A stretch of DNA of 64,000 nt, taken from Methylomarinum sp. Ch1-1 (lineage in GTDB: Bacteria; Pseudomonadota; Gammaproteobacteria; Methylococcales; Methylomonadaceae). The notes below the pieces were generated by a model. The model was given only the letters and a program-made list of their open reading frames with translations, was not told where the DNA came from and did no database searches. Of this stretch, positions 53,729 to 62,563 are shown piece by piece (the stretch's first letter is position 1; each line of letters opens with the position of its first letter). A program made the position numbers and the translations under genes. Location of the stretch: contig NZ_CP157743.1 of the NCBI RefSeq assembly GCF_030717995.2, forward strand, positions 1,674,001 through 1,738,000, read 5' to 3'.

Positions 53729-55174
53729 ATGAAAGCAAATATTGGATTGATCGGTCTTGCCGTGATGGGACAAAATCTGGTGCTGAACATGAACGACCAC
53801 GGCTTTAAAGTCGCGGTTTATAACCGTACCACCGCTAAAGTCGATGAGTTTCTGCGAGGGCCGGCCAAAGGCTCGGACATCGTCGGCACTTACTCGCTTG
53901 AAGAGCTGGTGGACAGCCTGGAGGCTCCCCGGAGAGTTATGCTGATGGTCAAAGCCGGCGAGGTGGTTGATCTGTATATTGAAAAGCTGCTGCCTTTGTT
54001 ATCGGCCGGCGATATCATCATCGATGGCGGTAATTCGCTTTATTCCGATACCAATCGCCGCACCGACTATTTGCGTGGCAAGAACATCTTGTATATCGGA
54101 ACCGGCGTTTCCGGCGGGGAAGAAGGGGCGAGACATGGGCCTTCGATAATGCCCGGCGGCAATAAAGACGCCTGGGAGGCGGTTAAACCGATTTTTCAAG
54201 CGATCAGCGCCAAGGTCGATGGCGATCCTTGCTGTCAATGGGTCGGCGACAACGGCGGCGGTCATTATGTCAAAATGGTGCATAACGGCATCGAATATGG
54301 CGACATGCAACTGATCTGCGAAGCCTATCAGTTGATGCGAGAGGGATTGGGCTTGAACGTCGATGAGATCCAGGCCATTTTCGCCGAGTGGAACCATGGC
54401 GTCTTGGATTCCTATCTGATCGAGATCACCGCCAACATCCTGGCCTACAAAGATGAAAACGGTGAGCCGCTGATCGACAGCATATTGGATACGGCGGGAC
54501 AGAAAGGCACCGGTAAATGGACCGGCATCAATGCCCTGGAGATGGGCATTCCGCTGACTTTGATCGCCGAATCGGTGTTCGCCCGTTGTCTGTCGGCGCA
54601 AAAACAAGAAAGAGTCAAAGCGGCTCAGCATTTGCCGAAGCAGCCGGGCGGCTTCTCCGGCGATAAACAGGTCATGATCGACGCTATTCATGACGCGCTC
54701 TACGCCTCCAAGATCATTTCTTATGCGCAAGGCTTTCAGTTAATGCGCGAGGCCGCCAAAGAATACCAGTGGAGCTTGAATTACGGCGACATCGCGTTGA
54801 TGTGGCGCGGCGGCTGCATCATACGCAGTCAGTTTTTGGGCAACATCAAACAGGCCTATGACCACAATCCCGAATTGGAAAATCTGTTGTTGGCCGATTT
54901 CTTTGCCGAGGCGATGGCTAAGGCCGAGTCTGGATGGCGCAAAGCGGTCATCCAAGCGATCGAACTGCAGGTGCCGACGCCGGCCTTTTCCTCGGCCCTG
55001 GCTTATTTCGATGGTTACCGCACGGCCAGGTTGCCGGCCAATTTATTGCAGGCGCAGCGCGACTATTTCGGCGCCCATTCCTACGAGCGCACCGACAAAC
55101 CGCGCGGTGAGTTTTTTCATACCGACTGGACCGGGCACGGCGGCAAAACGGCCTCGTCCACTTACACCGTATAA
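53729..55174 (+). CDS. gnd: 6-phosphogluconate dehydrogenase, decarboxylating
   Basis: The 481-residue enzyme converts 6-phosphogluconate to ribulose 5-phosphate with NADP reduction and CO2 release. The Rossmann motif is [15 protein letters not shown] with NRT after strand two (NADP type), and the substrate site has [20 protein letters not shown] and the catalytic Lys in [16 protein letters not shown]. The length fits the long (E. coli-type) form. The frame begins at 53639, but ATG at 53729 follows AAGGGCGC and starts the Rossmann fold properly. It is 6 bp ahead of zwf, so the oxidative pentose-phosphate genes form an operon. Confidence 0.96.
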   Translation: MKANIGLIGLAVMGQNLVLNMNDHGFKVAVYNRTTAKVDEFLRGPAKGSDIVGTYSLEELVDSLEAPRRVMLMVKAGEVVDLYIEKLLPLLSAGDIIIDGGNSLYSDTNRRTDYLRGKNILYIGTGVSGGEEGARHGPSIMPGGNKDAWEAVKPIFQAISAKVDGDPCCQWVGDNGGGHYVKMVHNGIEYGDMQLICEAYQLMREGLGLNVDEIQAIFAEWNHGVLDSYLIEITANILAYKDENGEPLIDSILDTAGQKGTGKWTGINALEMGIPLTLIAESVFARCLSAQKQERVKAAQHLPKQPGGFSGDKQVMIDAIHDALYASKIISYAQGFQLMREAAKEYQWSLNYGDIALMWRGGCIIRSQFLGNIKQAYDHNPELENLLLADFFAEAMAKAESGWRKAVIQAIELQVPTPAFSSALAYFDGYRTARLPANLLQAQRDYFGAHSYERTDKPRGEFFHTDWTGHGGKTASSTYTV

Positions 55175-55180
55175 GGCGAT

Positions 55181-56671
55181 ATGATGAAAGCAGAAGCCTG
55201 TACTTATGTGATTTTCGGTGCGACCGGCAATTTGTCGCGCATCAAGTTAATGCCCGCCCTCTACCATTTGGATGTGGAAAATTTGCTGCCGGAAGGGACG
55301 AAAATTCTCGCCATCGGCCGCCGCGATTGGGATCAACAGCAATGGCAAGCCGAAGTGCGCGAGATGTTGCAAGCGAAGGCGCGCAACGGTCTGGATGAGA
55401 CGGTTTACAAGCGTTTTTGTCAGCGTCTGTATTTCCATCAGGGCGATTTGAAACAAGCGGAAAGCTATACTGGGCTGGCGGAAACACTGCATGACAGTAA
55501 AAAATATCCTCAAAACAAGGCCTTTTACCTGGCGATCAGTCCGGCCGACTTCGGCGGCACGATAGAACGGCTGAGCGATGTCGGCCTGTTGCAAGAAGAA
55601 GCGGGCTGGAGCCGTGTCATCATCGAGAAACCGTTCGGTTATGACCTGCAAAGCGCCCAGGCCTTGCAAAGGCGCATCGGTCACTATTTGCGCGAAGAGC
55701 AGATTTACCGGATCGATCATTATCTGGGCAAGGGCACCGTGCAGAATCTATTGGTGTTCCGTTTCGCCAACACGATGTTGGAGCCGTTATGGAACCGCAA
55801 TTTTATCGATCATATCCAGATTACCCATTCGGAGGAGCTGGGCATCGGCAGCCGGGCGCAATATTACGACAGTTCCGGCGCGATGCGCGACATGCTGCAA
55901 AGCCACCTGATGCAATTGATGACGCTGGTGACGATGGAGCCGCCGGCGTCGATGGAAGCGGAGGCCTTGCGCGACGAGAAAGTCAAGGTGTTGAAATCGA
56001 TCCGTCCCATCGTCAAAGAAGCCGTCAACGCCTACGCTTTTCGCGCCCAGTATGCCGGCGGCAACATCAACGGCGAGAAGGTCAACGGTTATCTGCAGGA
56101 GACAGGTGTTCCGCAAAACAGCGTCACCGAAACCTATGCCGCGTTGAAACTGTATATCGATAACTGGCGCTGGAAAAACGTCCCCATTTATCTACGCACC
56201 GGAAAACGCATGGCCAAGGCGCAATCGGTGATTTCCATCTGTTTCCGCCGGCCGCCGTTGCAGTTTTTCCGTGATACCCATGTCAGCTGCAACAGTCCGA
56301 ACTGGCTACTGCTTGGCATACAGCCGGAAGAATGCATTCGTATGGAAATGACGGTCAAAGAGCCGGGCTTGGAAATGAGCACCCGCATCACCAGCCTGGA
56401 CGCCAGCTATCGCAATCATGACGAACATCATACCGATGCCTATGAGGATCTATTGCTCGATGTGCTACAGGGGGATCGTTCGTTGTTTTTACGTTGGGAT
56501 GAAGTCGAGCACGCCTGGCGCATCGTCGACCCGATTCTGCAAAAATGGTCCGAAGAACGCGACTACATCGCCACCTATCCGGCCGGTTCCTGGGGGCCGG
56601 AGGAATCTCGCCGCCTGTTCGACAAGGAACACCAGCACTGGCGTTATTCGCTGACGCCGGAATGTAACTAA
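55181..56671 (+). CDS. zwf: Glucose-6-phosphate 1-dehydrogenase
   Basis: The 496-residue enzyme has the coenzyme motif [21 protein letters not shown], and the catalytic signature [15 protein letters not shown]. That signature has Gly-Thr where most members have Glu-Thr after LGK. It makes 6-phosphogluconolactone, feeding gnd next door and edd-eda 6 kb away. A separate lactonase gene is not seen between them. Two ATGs at 55181/55184 follow AAGGCGAT. Confidence 0.96.
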   Translation: MMKAEACTYVIFGATGNLSRIKLMPALYHLDVENLLPEGTKILAIGRRDWDQQQWQAEVREMLQAKARNGLDETVYKRFCQRLYFHQGDLKQAESYTGLAETLHDSKKYPQNKAFYLAISPADFGGTIERLSDVGLLQEEAGWSRVIIEKPFGYDLQSAQALQRRIGHYLREEQIYRIDHYLGKGTVQNLLVFRFANTMLEPLWNRNFIDHIQITHSEELGIGSRAQYYDSSGAMRDMLQSHLMQLMTLVTMEPPASMEAEALRDEKVKVLKSIRPIVKEAVNAYAFRAQYAGGNINGEKVNGYLQETGVPQNSVTETYAALKLYIDNWRWKNVPIYLRTGKRMAKAQSVISICFRRPPLQFFRDTHVSCNSPNWLLLGIQPEECIRMEMTVKEPGLEMSTRITSLDASYRNHDEHHTDAYEDLLLDVLQGDRSLFLRWDEVEHAWRIVDPILQKWSEERDYIATYPAGSWGPEESRRLFDKEHQHWRYSLTPECN

Positions 56672-56706
56672 TGGGCGCTGAGTTCAAAGGGAAGCTAGCA
56701 ATCTCC

Positions 56707-56763
56707 AGGGCTACCTCATTAAATGAATGCGTGGCAAAACAGAATTTAACAACAAATACGCCA
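56707..56763 (-). repeat. Dispersed repeat Y with an unoccupied target site
   Basis: It is the inverse of the Y block at 32183. It contains a single AACAAATAC (GTATTTGTT on the other strand) at 56751-56759, the site occupied by a class 2 MITE at 31947. Confidence 0.75.
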
Positions 56764-56800
56764 GGGGGATCCGCTGTGCGTGATCCATCTCACGGGTAGG

Positions 56801-56869
56801 GTGTGCTGACGATAGGAAGCGCACCGGTTTTTGATGCGCTTCACGCTGTTCGACACATCCGAAGGCAAG
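56801..56869 (+). repeat. First unit of a direct repeat pair
   Basis: GGAAGCGCACCGGTTTTTG and CATCCGAAGGCAAG recur at 57035-57103 with few changes. Both units match part of repeat X at 31577 in the opposite direction. Between the two units, a GTAGGGTGATTCG stretch and a REP-like palindrome (GGATCCGCTGCGCTTGATCC) near 56995 fill the gap. Confidence 0.65.
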
Positions 56870-57049
56870 GCTACATTGGCATGCAACCGTAGGGTGATTC
56901 GCCGCCAGGCAATGCGCCTGGATACCACAATGACCAATTTTGCCTCCGGTGGCGTTTTTTGGCGGCTTGCTTCGCGAAGCCGCCCTACGTTGGCGGATCC
57001 GCTGCGCTTGATCCGCCCTACCTGTGCGGGTAGAGTGTGATGACGAGAG

Positions 57050-57278
57050 GAAGCGCACCGGTTTTTGATGCGCTTCACGGTGTTCAGCACATCCGAAGGC
57101 AAGACGGTGCTTTGCGGAGGAGCGCCGCCCTCGGCGCGAAAAGAGTAGTCCGCATCGCTATGTGAAATGCAGGTCAACGAGGTCCTGAACGATTCAACCG
57201 TGACTAGAGTAAGTTAAACGTTCGGGGCGGGTTAAATAACCCGTCCACCAAAAAGGTATTTTTTAATGAGGGAGCCCT
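57050..57278 (-). repeat. Dispersed repeat X, inverted partner of 31577-31806
   Basis: It contains the same CCGCCCTCGGCGC hairpin block, the AAGTTAAACGTTCGGGGCGG segment and the terminal TTTTTAATGAGGGAGCCCT. It ends about 70 bp before the PEP-CTERM gene's stop codon. Confidence 0.75.
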
Positions 57279-57345
57279 GCGGGCATACCATCGGCGTCTT
57301 GATAAATTAGAGCCGAGTGCCTGTAAAGCAAAAGGCCCTAAAGGG

Positions 57346-58032
57346 TCAAATCTTTTTGCGGCGGCCGATAACGAAGCCGAACACGCCCAGTCCGACAAGC
57401 GCCAGTGTCGCTGGTTCCGGAACTTGTTGCGCTTGTGCCGCCTTATTTACATGAACGGTTAATGTTGACTTTAGGAACAGGAAATCGCTTCTGTCTTCTG
57501 GTTTCTTATTCGTGGTGCCGGTGTTTTGAAGCTTGACTTGCAAGAGGCCATCGCTTAACAATGAATTCAAGTCGCTTGAAAATGTGGCGATATAGGATGT
57601 TCCGCCGCTGGTGATCGTTTGTGTCCCAAAAGAGTCTTGATCAAAGAAAAAAGACACCGACTCTGCGGCACTGTCGTCACTTTCATCGGCAACACACGAT
57701 GCTTGGTTTCGTGACTTTCCTGACCGGCACTCTGGGGCGCTTCCGTCACTTCCATCCTTGAATCTGAGCTCGATCGATGCGCTGGATATTAAATCGCTGT
57801 GCTGATCATAGCCGTATAGACCGCTCCACTCATCGTCGGCGCCATCCTTGTCGTCGATGATGCTGTGGATAAATTCAAATGTCTTCTTAGCGCCAAAACT
57901 TATCAGCTTATCGGAGGCTGGATCATATGTATCGGTAAAAGTCATCGATGCCGCACTGGCGCCAGGGGGCTGTAACAAAAGCGTGGCGGCAATCAATGCC
58001 GAGAGTTTGGCGATCTTTTTGATGATATTCAT
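57346..58032 (-). CDS. PEP-CTERM sorting domain protein
   Basis: The 228-residue exported protein has a signal peptide (ALIAATLLLQPPGASAAS). Its acidic, Ser/Asp-rich middle has two Cys residues close together (PECRSGKSRNQASC), and its C-terminus is VPEPATLALVGLGVFGF followed by VIGRRKKI, the signal cleaved by an exosortase. It is probably secreted together with exopolysaccharide; the exact role is unknown. A sigma-54-type promoter lies about 80 bp upstream, and the divergent gene encodes a sigma-54 activator, which fits known control of PEP-CTERM genes. Confidence 0.9.
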   Translation of the reverse strand: MNIIKKIAKLSALIAATLLLQPPGASAASMTFTDTYDPASDKLISFGAKKTFEFIHSIIDDKDGADDEWSGLYGYDQHSDLISSASIELRFKDGSDGSAPECRSGKSRNQASCVADESDDSAAESVSFFFDQDSFGTQTITSGGTSYIATFSSDLNSLLSDGLLQVKLQNTGTTNKKPEDRSDFLFLKSTLTVHVNKAAQAQQVPEPATLALVGLGVFGFVIGRRKKI

Positions 58033-58110
58033 TTTTTGTTTGACCGATTTTCAGTCATCTAAACGGGGCGATGGCTGTTTTTTGTTGAAAACTTGTTGAC
58101 TAAATCTCTT

Positions 58111-58126
58111 ACAATTTCAATGCCAA
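58111..58126 (-). promoter_or_regulatory. Sigma-54-type promoter of the PEP-CTERM gene
   Basis: Read on the minus strand, TTGGCATTGAAATTGT matches TGGCAC-N5-TTGC closely, except for T in place of the final C of the GC element. The GG lies 10 bases before that position, as required. The PEP-CTERM ATG is about 80 bp downstream. Confidence 0.55.
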
Positions 58127-58178
58127 GTTTGATAAGCCTGTGAATCGGCGGTTGATCGACTAGAATAGTCGTTGGGGC

Positions 58179-58213
58179 TGACAGAGTCGTCAGACTGGCT
58201 GACGCGGCTGTCA
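58179..58213. promoter_or_regulatory. Paired TGAC-N6-GTCA palindromes, likely activator binding sites
   Basis: TGACAGAGTCGTCA and TGACGCGGCTGTCA have centres exactly 21 bp apart, two turns of the helix. They lie 55-100 bp upstream of the sigma-54-type promoter and 70-105 bp before the activator gene. They are well placed as an upstream activating site for the enhancer-binding protein encoded next door. Confidence 0.5.
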
Positions 58214-58284
58214 TGTCAGTGTAAGCGGAATGCTGACAAACGCGGCTCGACTTAGGATTTAGGAAAAACCGGCTTATTGGAACT

Positions 58285-59601
58285 ATGCGCACAAACTCAT
58301 TTACGTTGGACTCTCTGCTGGAAACGCATGACCAACCCTTTAGCATCATCAATGCGGACCAACAAATCATCGCCGTCAATCGCGCCTGGGAAGGTCATTT
58401 CGCCCTTCCGCGCGAACGGCGTTTAGGCGCTATTTGCTGCAATAATCCGAGTGATTGCCGGCATAAACGTTTTTTTCAGACGCTTGAACCCTATACTGGG
58501 ATGTTTAGCGAAACTTTGGGGAGTCAGGAACATCTTCTGAAAGTGCGCGGTTATCCCTTGCTCGATGTGGACGGCACGGTTTATCTGGGCGAGTCGGTTT
58601 TAACGGTCGGTAAATCTGCCTCGATGACAGGAAATCCGCAGATGGTTGGCACATCTTCTGCTTTCTTAAATTTGAAAACCAAATTGCAACAAGCGGCTCA
58701 GTCGAATGTTCCGGTTATGTTGAACGGCGAAACCGGCACCGGTAAGGAGTTTGCCGCCGAATATATACATCGTCAATCATCGAATGCCGATGGCGAATTC
58801 GTCATCGTCGATTGCACGGTGCTGGGTGAGGATCTGTTCGAAAGCGAACTTTTTGGTCACGAAAAAGGCGCCTTTACTGGAGCCGCTACGGTAAAAAAAG
58901 GTTTGTTCGAGCTGGCCGACGGAGGAACATTGTTCCTCGATGAAGTGGGTGAATTACCGATCTCGTTGCAACCTAAATTGCTGAGGGCGTTGGAAAGCGG
59001 CCAGTTCAGACGGGTGGGCGGAACGACAGCGTTAAAATCGACGGTTCGTGTCGTGACGGCGACACATCGAAATCTCAGCGGGATGGTTAAGGAAGGCCTG
59101 TTCCGGGAGGATTTGTTTTACCGATTATCGGTTTTCCCGTTGGAGATTCCGGCATTGCGGGATAGAGTTGAAGACATTCAAGAACTTGTCGAATATTTTC
59201 TTGAGTCCTTCGGACAACGTGACCGATGCGTTTACCGGATGAGTGGCGCGGCCTTGCAAAAATTAATGGGCCATCGATGGCCGGGCAATATCCGCGAATT
59301 GAAAAATTGTCTACAACTGGCGACCTGTCTTTGCAACAAACATCATATCGAAGAGCGGGATATTTCGATCATGCGCCGAAACGAGATGCCTTTAAAGCCA
59401 GGGATGGTCGAGAGGCGTGGTCAAGGATCGGCCACTGAAGCGCGGAAGGCTACGGACATGAATCCTTTAGAGGCTATCGAAGCCGAATACATAAGGTCCT
59501 TGATCGATAAACATCAAGGAAACCGCAAACTGATTGCCGCTGAAATGAACGTCAGTGAAAGAACGTTGTACAGAAAATTAAAACGCCTTAACGTGAATTA
59601 A
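58285..59601 (+). CDS. Sigma-54-dependent transcriptional activator with PAS-like sensor
   Basis: The 438-residue protein has a PAS-like N-terminal domain (residues about 10-110) with an unusual Cys cluster, GAICCNNPSDC. The AAA+ core has Walker A GETGTGKEF, the sigma-54-contacting GAFTGA loop and Walker B GGTLFLDEVGEL. A Fis-type helix-turn-helix ends it (HQGNRKLIAAEMNVSERTLYRKL). Lacking a receiver domain, it is likely controlled by ligand or redox through the N-terminal domain. The paired palindromes before it suggest that it acts on the divergent PEP-CTERM promoter and perhaps on itself. HDOD follows 10 bp later. Confidence 0.92.
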   Translation: MRTNSFTLDSLLETHDQPFSIINADQQIIAVNRAWEGHFALPRERRLGAICCNNPSDCRHKRFFQTLEPYTGMFSETLGSQEHLLKVRGYPLLDVDGTVYLGESVLTVGKSASMTGNPQMVGTSSAFLNLKTKLQQAAQSNVPVMLNGETGTGKEFAAEYIHRQSSNADGEFVIVDCTVLGEDLFESELFGHEKGAFTGAATVKKGLFELADGGTLFLDEVGELPISLQPKLLRALESGQFRRVGGTTALKSTVRVVTATHRNLSGMVKEGLFREDLFYRLSVFPLEIPALRDRVEDIQELVEYFLESFGQRDRCVYRMSGAALQKLMGHRWPGNIRELKNCLQLATCLCNKHHIEERDISIMRRNEMPLKPGMVERRGQGSATEARKATDMNPLEAIEAEYIRSLIDKHQGNRKLIAAEMNVSERTLYRKLKRLNVN

Positions 59602-59611
59602 CGAGCCTGCA

Positions 59612-60541
59612 ATGGAACCTTACCTACGCAGTTGGACACTCAATACCATCGATTCGGGTTTAGACGACTTTGCGCCCCCGGTCGACATGCGTGATCACAT
59701 TAATCGCATCAAGGCTTTGCCGCCCTTGCCGGGCATCGCGCAACAGATCATACAATTGGCCTCGGATCCACTGGCCGATGCGAAAAAACTAGCGTTGATT
59801 ATAGAATTGGACCCATTGCTGACCTCGCAAATCATCCGTTGGGCGGGTTCGGCATTGTACGGATATCGCGGTCGTATCGTGTCGGTGCAAGAGGCGATAG
59901 TCCGAGTATTGGGCTATGATTTTGTGATGAATTTGGCTCTGAGCCTCAGTGCGCTATCAGCGCTTAAAGCACCTAGCCAGGGAAAAATCGGAACCCGCAT
60001 GTTTTGGTTACAAGCGATAGCCGGATCGCGTTTGGCTGTGTCGCTGAGCGAAAACATGCCTAGGCAGGAAAGACCGGATCGTAAAACAATATTTCTGTCC
60101 GCTTTACTGCATAACATCGGTTTTCCATTAATGGGCCATGAGTTTCTAGATGAATTCAACTACTTGGCAACGATGATTGACGCCAATCCTTCGCTCACTG
60201 TCTACAGTGTCGAGCGTTTCGCATTTGGTGTCGATCACTGTTCATTGGGCGCCTGGCTGATGCGAACCTGGTCGATGCCAAAACCGATTATCGATGTCGT
60301 TTATCACCATCATAACCCTCATTATCGCGGCGACAACTATCAAATCAATTTGCTGGTGTATTTGAGCGATTGTCTATTAGGAACACTGGGAATCGGCGAT
60401 GGACAAAATCAGTCTTATGACGATGAAGTATTCGCAGCGTTGAATTTGGACTGTGAGTTCGCCATGCAAAAAGTCGCCGAATTAGAGGATTCGCTTGAAC
60501 AGATTGACTCGATGGCGGTACGGCTAACCCGCTACCAGTAA
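59612..60541 (+). CDS. HDOD domain signalling protein
   Basis: The 309-residue protein has an HDOD domain, visible from IKALPPLPGIAQQIIQLA through LIIELDPLLTSQIIRWAGSALYG to VQEAIVRVLGYDFVMNLALS. The catalytic His-Asp of true HD hydrolases is not at the usual place, although LSALLHNIGFPLMGHE and VDHCSLGAWLMRTW are present. Such proteins serve as signalling scaffolds. Being 10 bp behind the sigma-54 activator, it probably shares its transcript and may modulate the same pathway. Confidence 0.88.
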   Translation: MEPYLRSWTLNTIDSGLDDFAPPVDMRDHINRIKALPPLPGIAQQIIQLASDPLADAKKLALIIELDPLLTSQIIRWAGSALYGYRGRIVSVQEAIVRVLGYDFVMNLALSLSALSALKAPSQGKIGTRMFWLQAIAGSRLAVSLSENMPRQERPDRKTIFLSALLHNIGFPLMGHEFLDEFNYLATMIDANPSLTVYSVERFAFGVDHCSLGAWLMRTWSMPKPIIDVVYHHHNPHYRGDNYQINLLVYLSDCLLGTLGIGDGQNQSYDDEVFAALNLDCEFAMQKVAELEDSLEQIDSMAVRLTRYQ

Positions 60542-60578
60542 GGCTATATACCTGCGCCAACCTCGTCGATTTAATGAT

Positions 60579-61343
60579 TTAGAAATCGATTTCGATGCCG
60601 ACCGGGCAGTGATCCGAGCCGGTGATTTCCGGCGCGATGAAGGCGTCATCGATTTTGTCGAGTAATGTTTCGCTGGTCAATACGTAGTCGATGCGCCAGC
60701 CGATATTTTTTGCTCGGGCATTGGCGCGGTAGCTCCACCAGCTATAGGCGACCGTGTCCGGATGGAAGTGACGGAAGCTGTCGGCCAAGCCGATGTCGAG
60801 GAAGCGGCTGAAGCCGTCGATTTCGGCTTGGGTATAGCCGGCCGTTTTATTGTAATTCGGCTTGGGACGTGCGATATCGATTTCCTGGTGAGCGACATTG
60901 AAATCGCCGCAAGCGATCAGCGGTTTTTGCTTTTGCAGTTGCTGCAGATAGGCGCAAAATTCGCGATCCCAGTTTTGCCGGTAATCCAGGCGCACTAGAT
61001 CCTGGCCCGAATTCGGGACATAGACATTGAGCAGAAAGAAATGTTCGTATTCGGCGACGAGCACGCGACCTTCCTGATCGTGCTCATCTATGCCGATATC
61101 ATTGCTCAGCTTTAGCGGCGGCTGCCGAGTCAATAGCGCGACGCCGGAGTAACCCTTGCGTTCCGCACAATTGGAATAAACATGGTAACCGTCGATGTCG
61201 TCCAATGCCTTGAAGACTTGATCATCCTGGGCTTTGGTTTCTTGCAGCAAAATGCAGTCGGCGTCTAACTGGGCTATCGTTTCGGCAAAGCCTTTTTTTT
61301 GTATGGCGCGTATGCCGTTGACGTTCCAGGAAATGATTTTCAT
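60579..61343 (-). CDS. xthA: Exodeoxyribonuclease III
   Basis: The 254-residue AP endonuclease/3'-exonuclease has motifs SWNVNGIRAI (Asn), LQETKAQDDQ (catalytic Glu), GDFNVAHQEID, WWSYRANARAKNIGWRIDY and SDHCPVGIEI (Asp-His). All metal and catalytic residues are visible and the length is normal. It repairs abasic sites and 3'-blocked ends. It is followed, still on the minus strand, by nothing coding; the eda gene lies 105 bp upstream. Confidence 0.95.
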   Translation of the reverse strand: MKIISWNVNGIRAIQKKGFAETIAQLDADCILLQETKAQDDQVFKALDDIDGYHVYSNCAERKGYSGVALLTRQPPLKLSNDIGIDEHDQEGRVLVAEYEHFFLLNVYVPNSGQDLVRLDYRQNWDREFCAYLQQLQKQKPLIACGDFNVAHQEIDIARPKPNYNKTAGYTQAEIDGFSRFLDIGLADSFRHFHPDTVAYSWWSYRANARAKNIGWRIDYVLTSETLLDKIDDAFIAPEITGSDHCPVGIEIDF

Positions 61344-61448
61344 CTGATGATTCCTTCCGATGAGCTAGGCGTTGAGGACTTAATAGGTTAACGAGGCCTC
61401 GACTGGCCTTTTCGGCGGGTCGAGGCTTTGTTGGGGGCTAATCGATGC

Positions 61449-62075
61449 TTAGGCCGAGAGGGCCGAGGCTTCTTTTGCTCGACGGGTGATTTCCGTCCAG
61501 TCTTCGGCATCGACCAGATCGGCCGGCGCCATCCAAGAGCCGCCGACACAGGCGACGTTTTTCAATGCCAGGTATTCGGCGGCATTTTTCGGACTGACGC
61601 CGCCGGTTGGGCAGAAGGTCACTTGCGGCAACGGGCCGCCGATCGATTTCAACATCGGTATGCCGCCTGCCGCTTCGGCCGGGAAGAATTTCATTTCGGA
61701 GATGCCTTTTTCCAGCAAACGCATCACTTCGCTGGGGCTGATGACGCCCGGTAGAATCGGTACGCCGGATTTCAGCGCGGCATCGATCAGGTTGTCGGTG
61801 ACCCCTGGACTGACCAGAAATTCTGAGCCGGCATCGACGGCTTGTTTCAGCGTCTCCTGGTTGATCACGGTGCCGGCGCCGACGATCGCATCCGGCACCT
61901 CGGCTTTGATTCGCTTGATCGCTTCCAGAGCCACCGGAGTGCGCAGGGTGATTTCCAGCACTTTCAGGCCGCCTTCGACCAGGGCGTGAGCCAAGGGAAC
62001 CGCATGCTCGAGCCGGTTGATGACCATCACCGGGATGACCGGGGAGGTGTGCATGATGTCTTTGATCGCTGTCAT
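61449..62075 (-). CDS. eda: 2-keto-3-deoxy-6-phosphogluconate aldolase
   Basis: The 208-residue class I aldolase cleaves KDPG to pyruvate and glyceraldehyde 3-phosphate. Motifs are VLEITLRTP (catalytic Glu), FLVSPGVTDNL and the Schiff-base Lys in EMKFFPAEAAGG. The start ATG at 62075 has a poor ribosome site, and the region upstream is nested mobile-element DNA, so its translation or promoter may have been altered. In most relatives eda lies directly behind edd; here 488 bp separate them. Confidence 0.95.
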   Translation of the reverse strand: MTAIKDIMHTSPVIPVMVINRLEHAVPLAHALVEGGLKVLEITLRTPVALEAIKRIKAEVPDAIVGAGTVINQETLKQAVDAGSEFLVSPGVTDNLIDAALKSGVPILPGVISPSEVMRLLEKGISEMKFFPAEAAGGIPMLKSIGGPLPQVTFCPTGGVSPKNAAEYLALKNVACVGGSWMAPADLVDAEDWTEITRRAKEASALSA

Positions 62076-62220
62076 AATTTTTATGTGATTAAGATGATTC
62101 GTAGGTTGTAACTATTCAGGGTCTTGCAGTCTTTAGGGAGCAGGTCATTGATTTCTCGGGACGCGTGAATACATCCGTGTAAGCTCTGACTGTAACCTCC
62201 TGTTGCAGACAGCCCGATAA

Positions 62221-62455
62221 CAGCAATTCCCAGTTTGAACGTTTTAGCGGTGTTTAGGGTATGGGGAGTGTCTGTCGAGGAGCGCCGTTCACCCAGCACC
62301 TAAATTATCCTGGAATGTAAATTATAGTCCAGTAACCATGGAATTTAGGTGCTGGGTAAACCCATCCCTGGGGGCTTGACGGCAGCATCCTTGCTGCCGA
62401 CATCCTCGCCAAACACATCCCATGCCCTTTTTGAACGCCAAAGTGGGAATTGCTG
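62221..62455 (+). repeat. Class 2 MITE inside the class 1 MITE, perfect 9-bp target duplication
   Basis: The 235-bp element begins CAGCAATTCCCA and ends TGGGAATTGCTG and is bounded by GCCCGATAA on both sides (62212-62220 and 62456-62464). Confidence 0.92.
62288..62360. repeat. Class 3 palindrome inside the class 2 MITE
   Basis: TTCACCCAGCACCTAAAT and ATTTAGGTGCTGGGTAAA form the arms. The copy at 11154 lacks this segment at the exact same junction (GCCG / TAAACCC). Confidence 0.82.
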
Positions 62456-62523
62456 GCCCGATAAATCAATAACCTACTCCCTCTGAAAAAAAACTATACT
62501 GAATAGTTACCCGTAGGTTTTAG

Positions 62524-62555
62524 TTGTAGGTCGGGTTAGCGAAGCGTAACCCGAC
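62524..62555 (+). repeat. REP-like palindrome (GTAGGTCGGGTTAGCG type)
   Basis: GTAGGTCGGGTTAGCGAAGC followed by GTAACCCGACAG is a head-plus-hairpin unit just behind the edd stop codon. It could act as a transcript end or be a REP copy. Confidence 0.6.
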
Positions 62556-62563
62556 AGCTTCTT

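Larger units (their letters stand above)
62108..62510. repeat. Class 1 (IS66-like) MITE interrupted by a class 2 MITE
   Basis: The ends are perfect 12-bp inverted GTAACTATTCAG / CTGAATAGTTAC, extended inward as an imperfect palindrome (GGGAGCAGGTCATTGAT against GGGAGTAGGTTATTGAT inverted). CGTAGGTT lies at 62100-62107 and again at 62512-62519, an 8-bp duplication with one extra C. After subtracting the inserted class 2 element and its duplication, 159 bp remain, close to the 165 bp of the copy at 16624. Confidence 0.82.

Noticed and set aside
56672-57345. CRISPR-like array suggested by repeated blocks
   Set aside because: The repeats are long, of unequal spacing and partly palindromic, with no regular spacers or cas genes.
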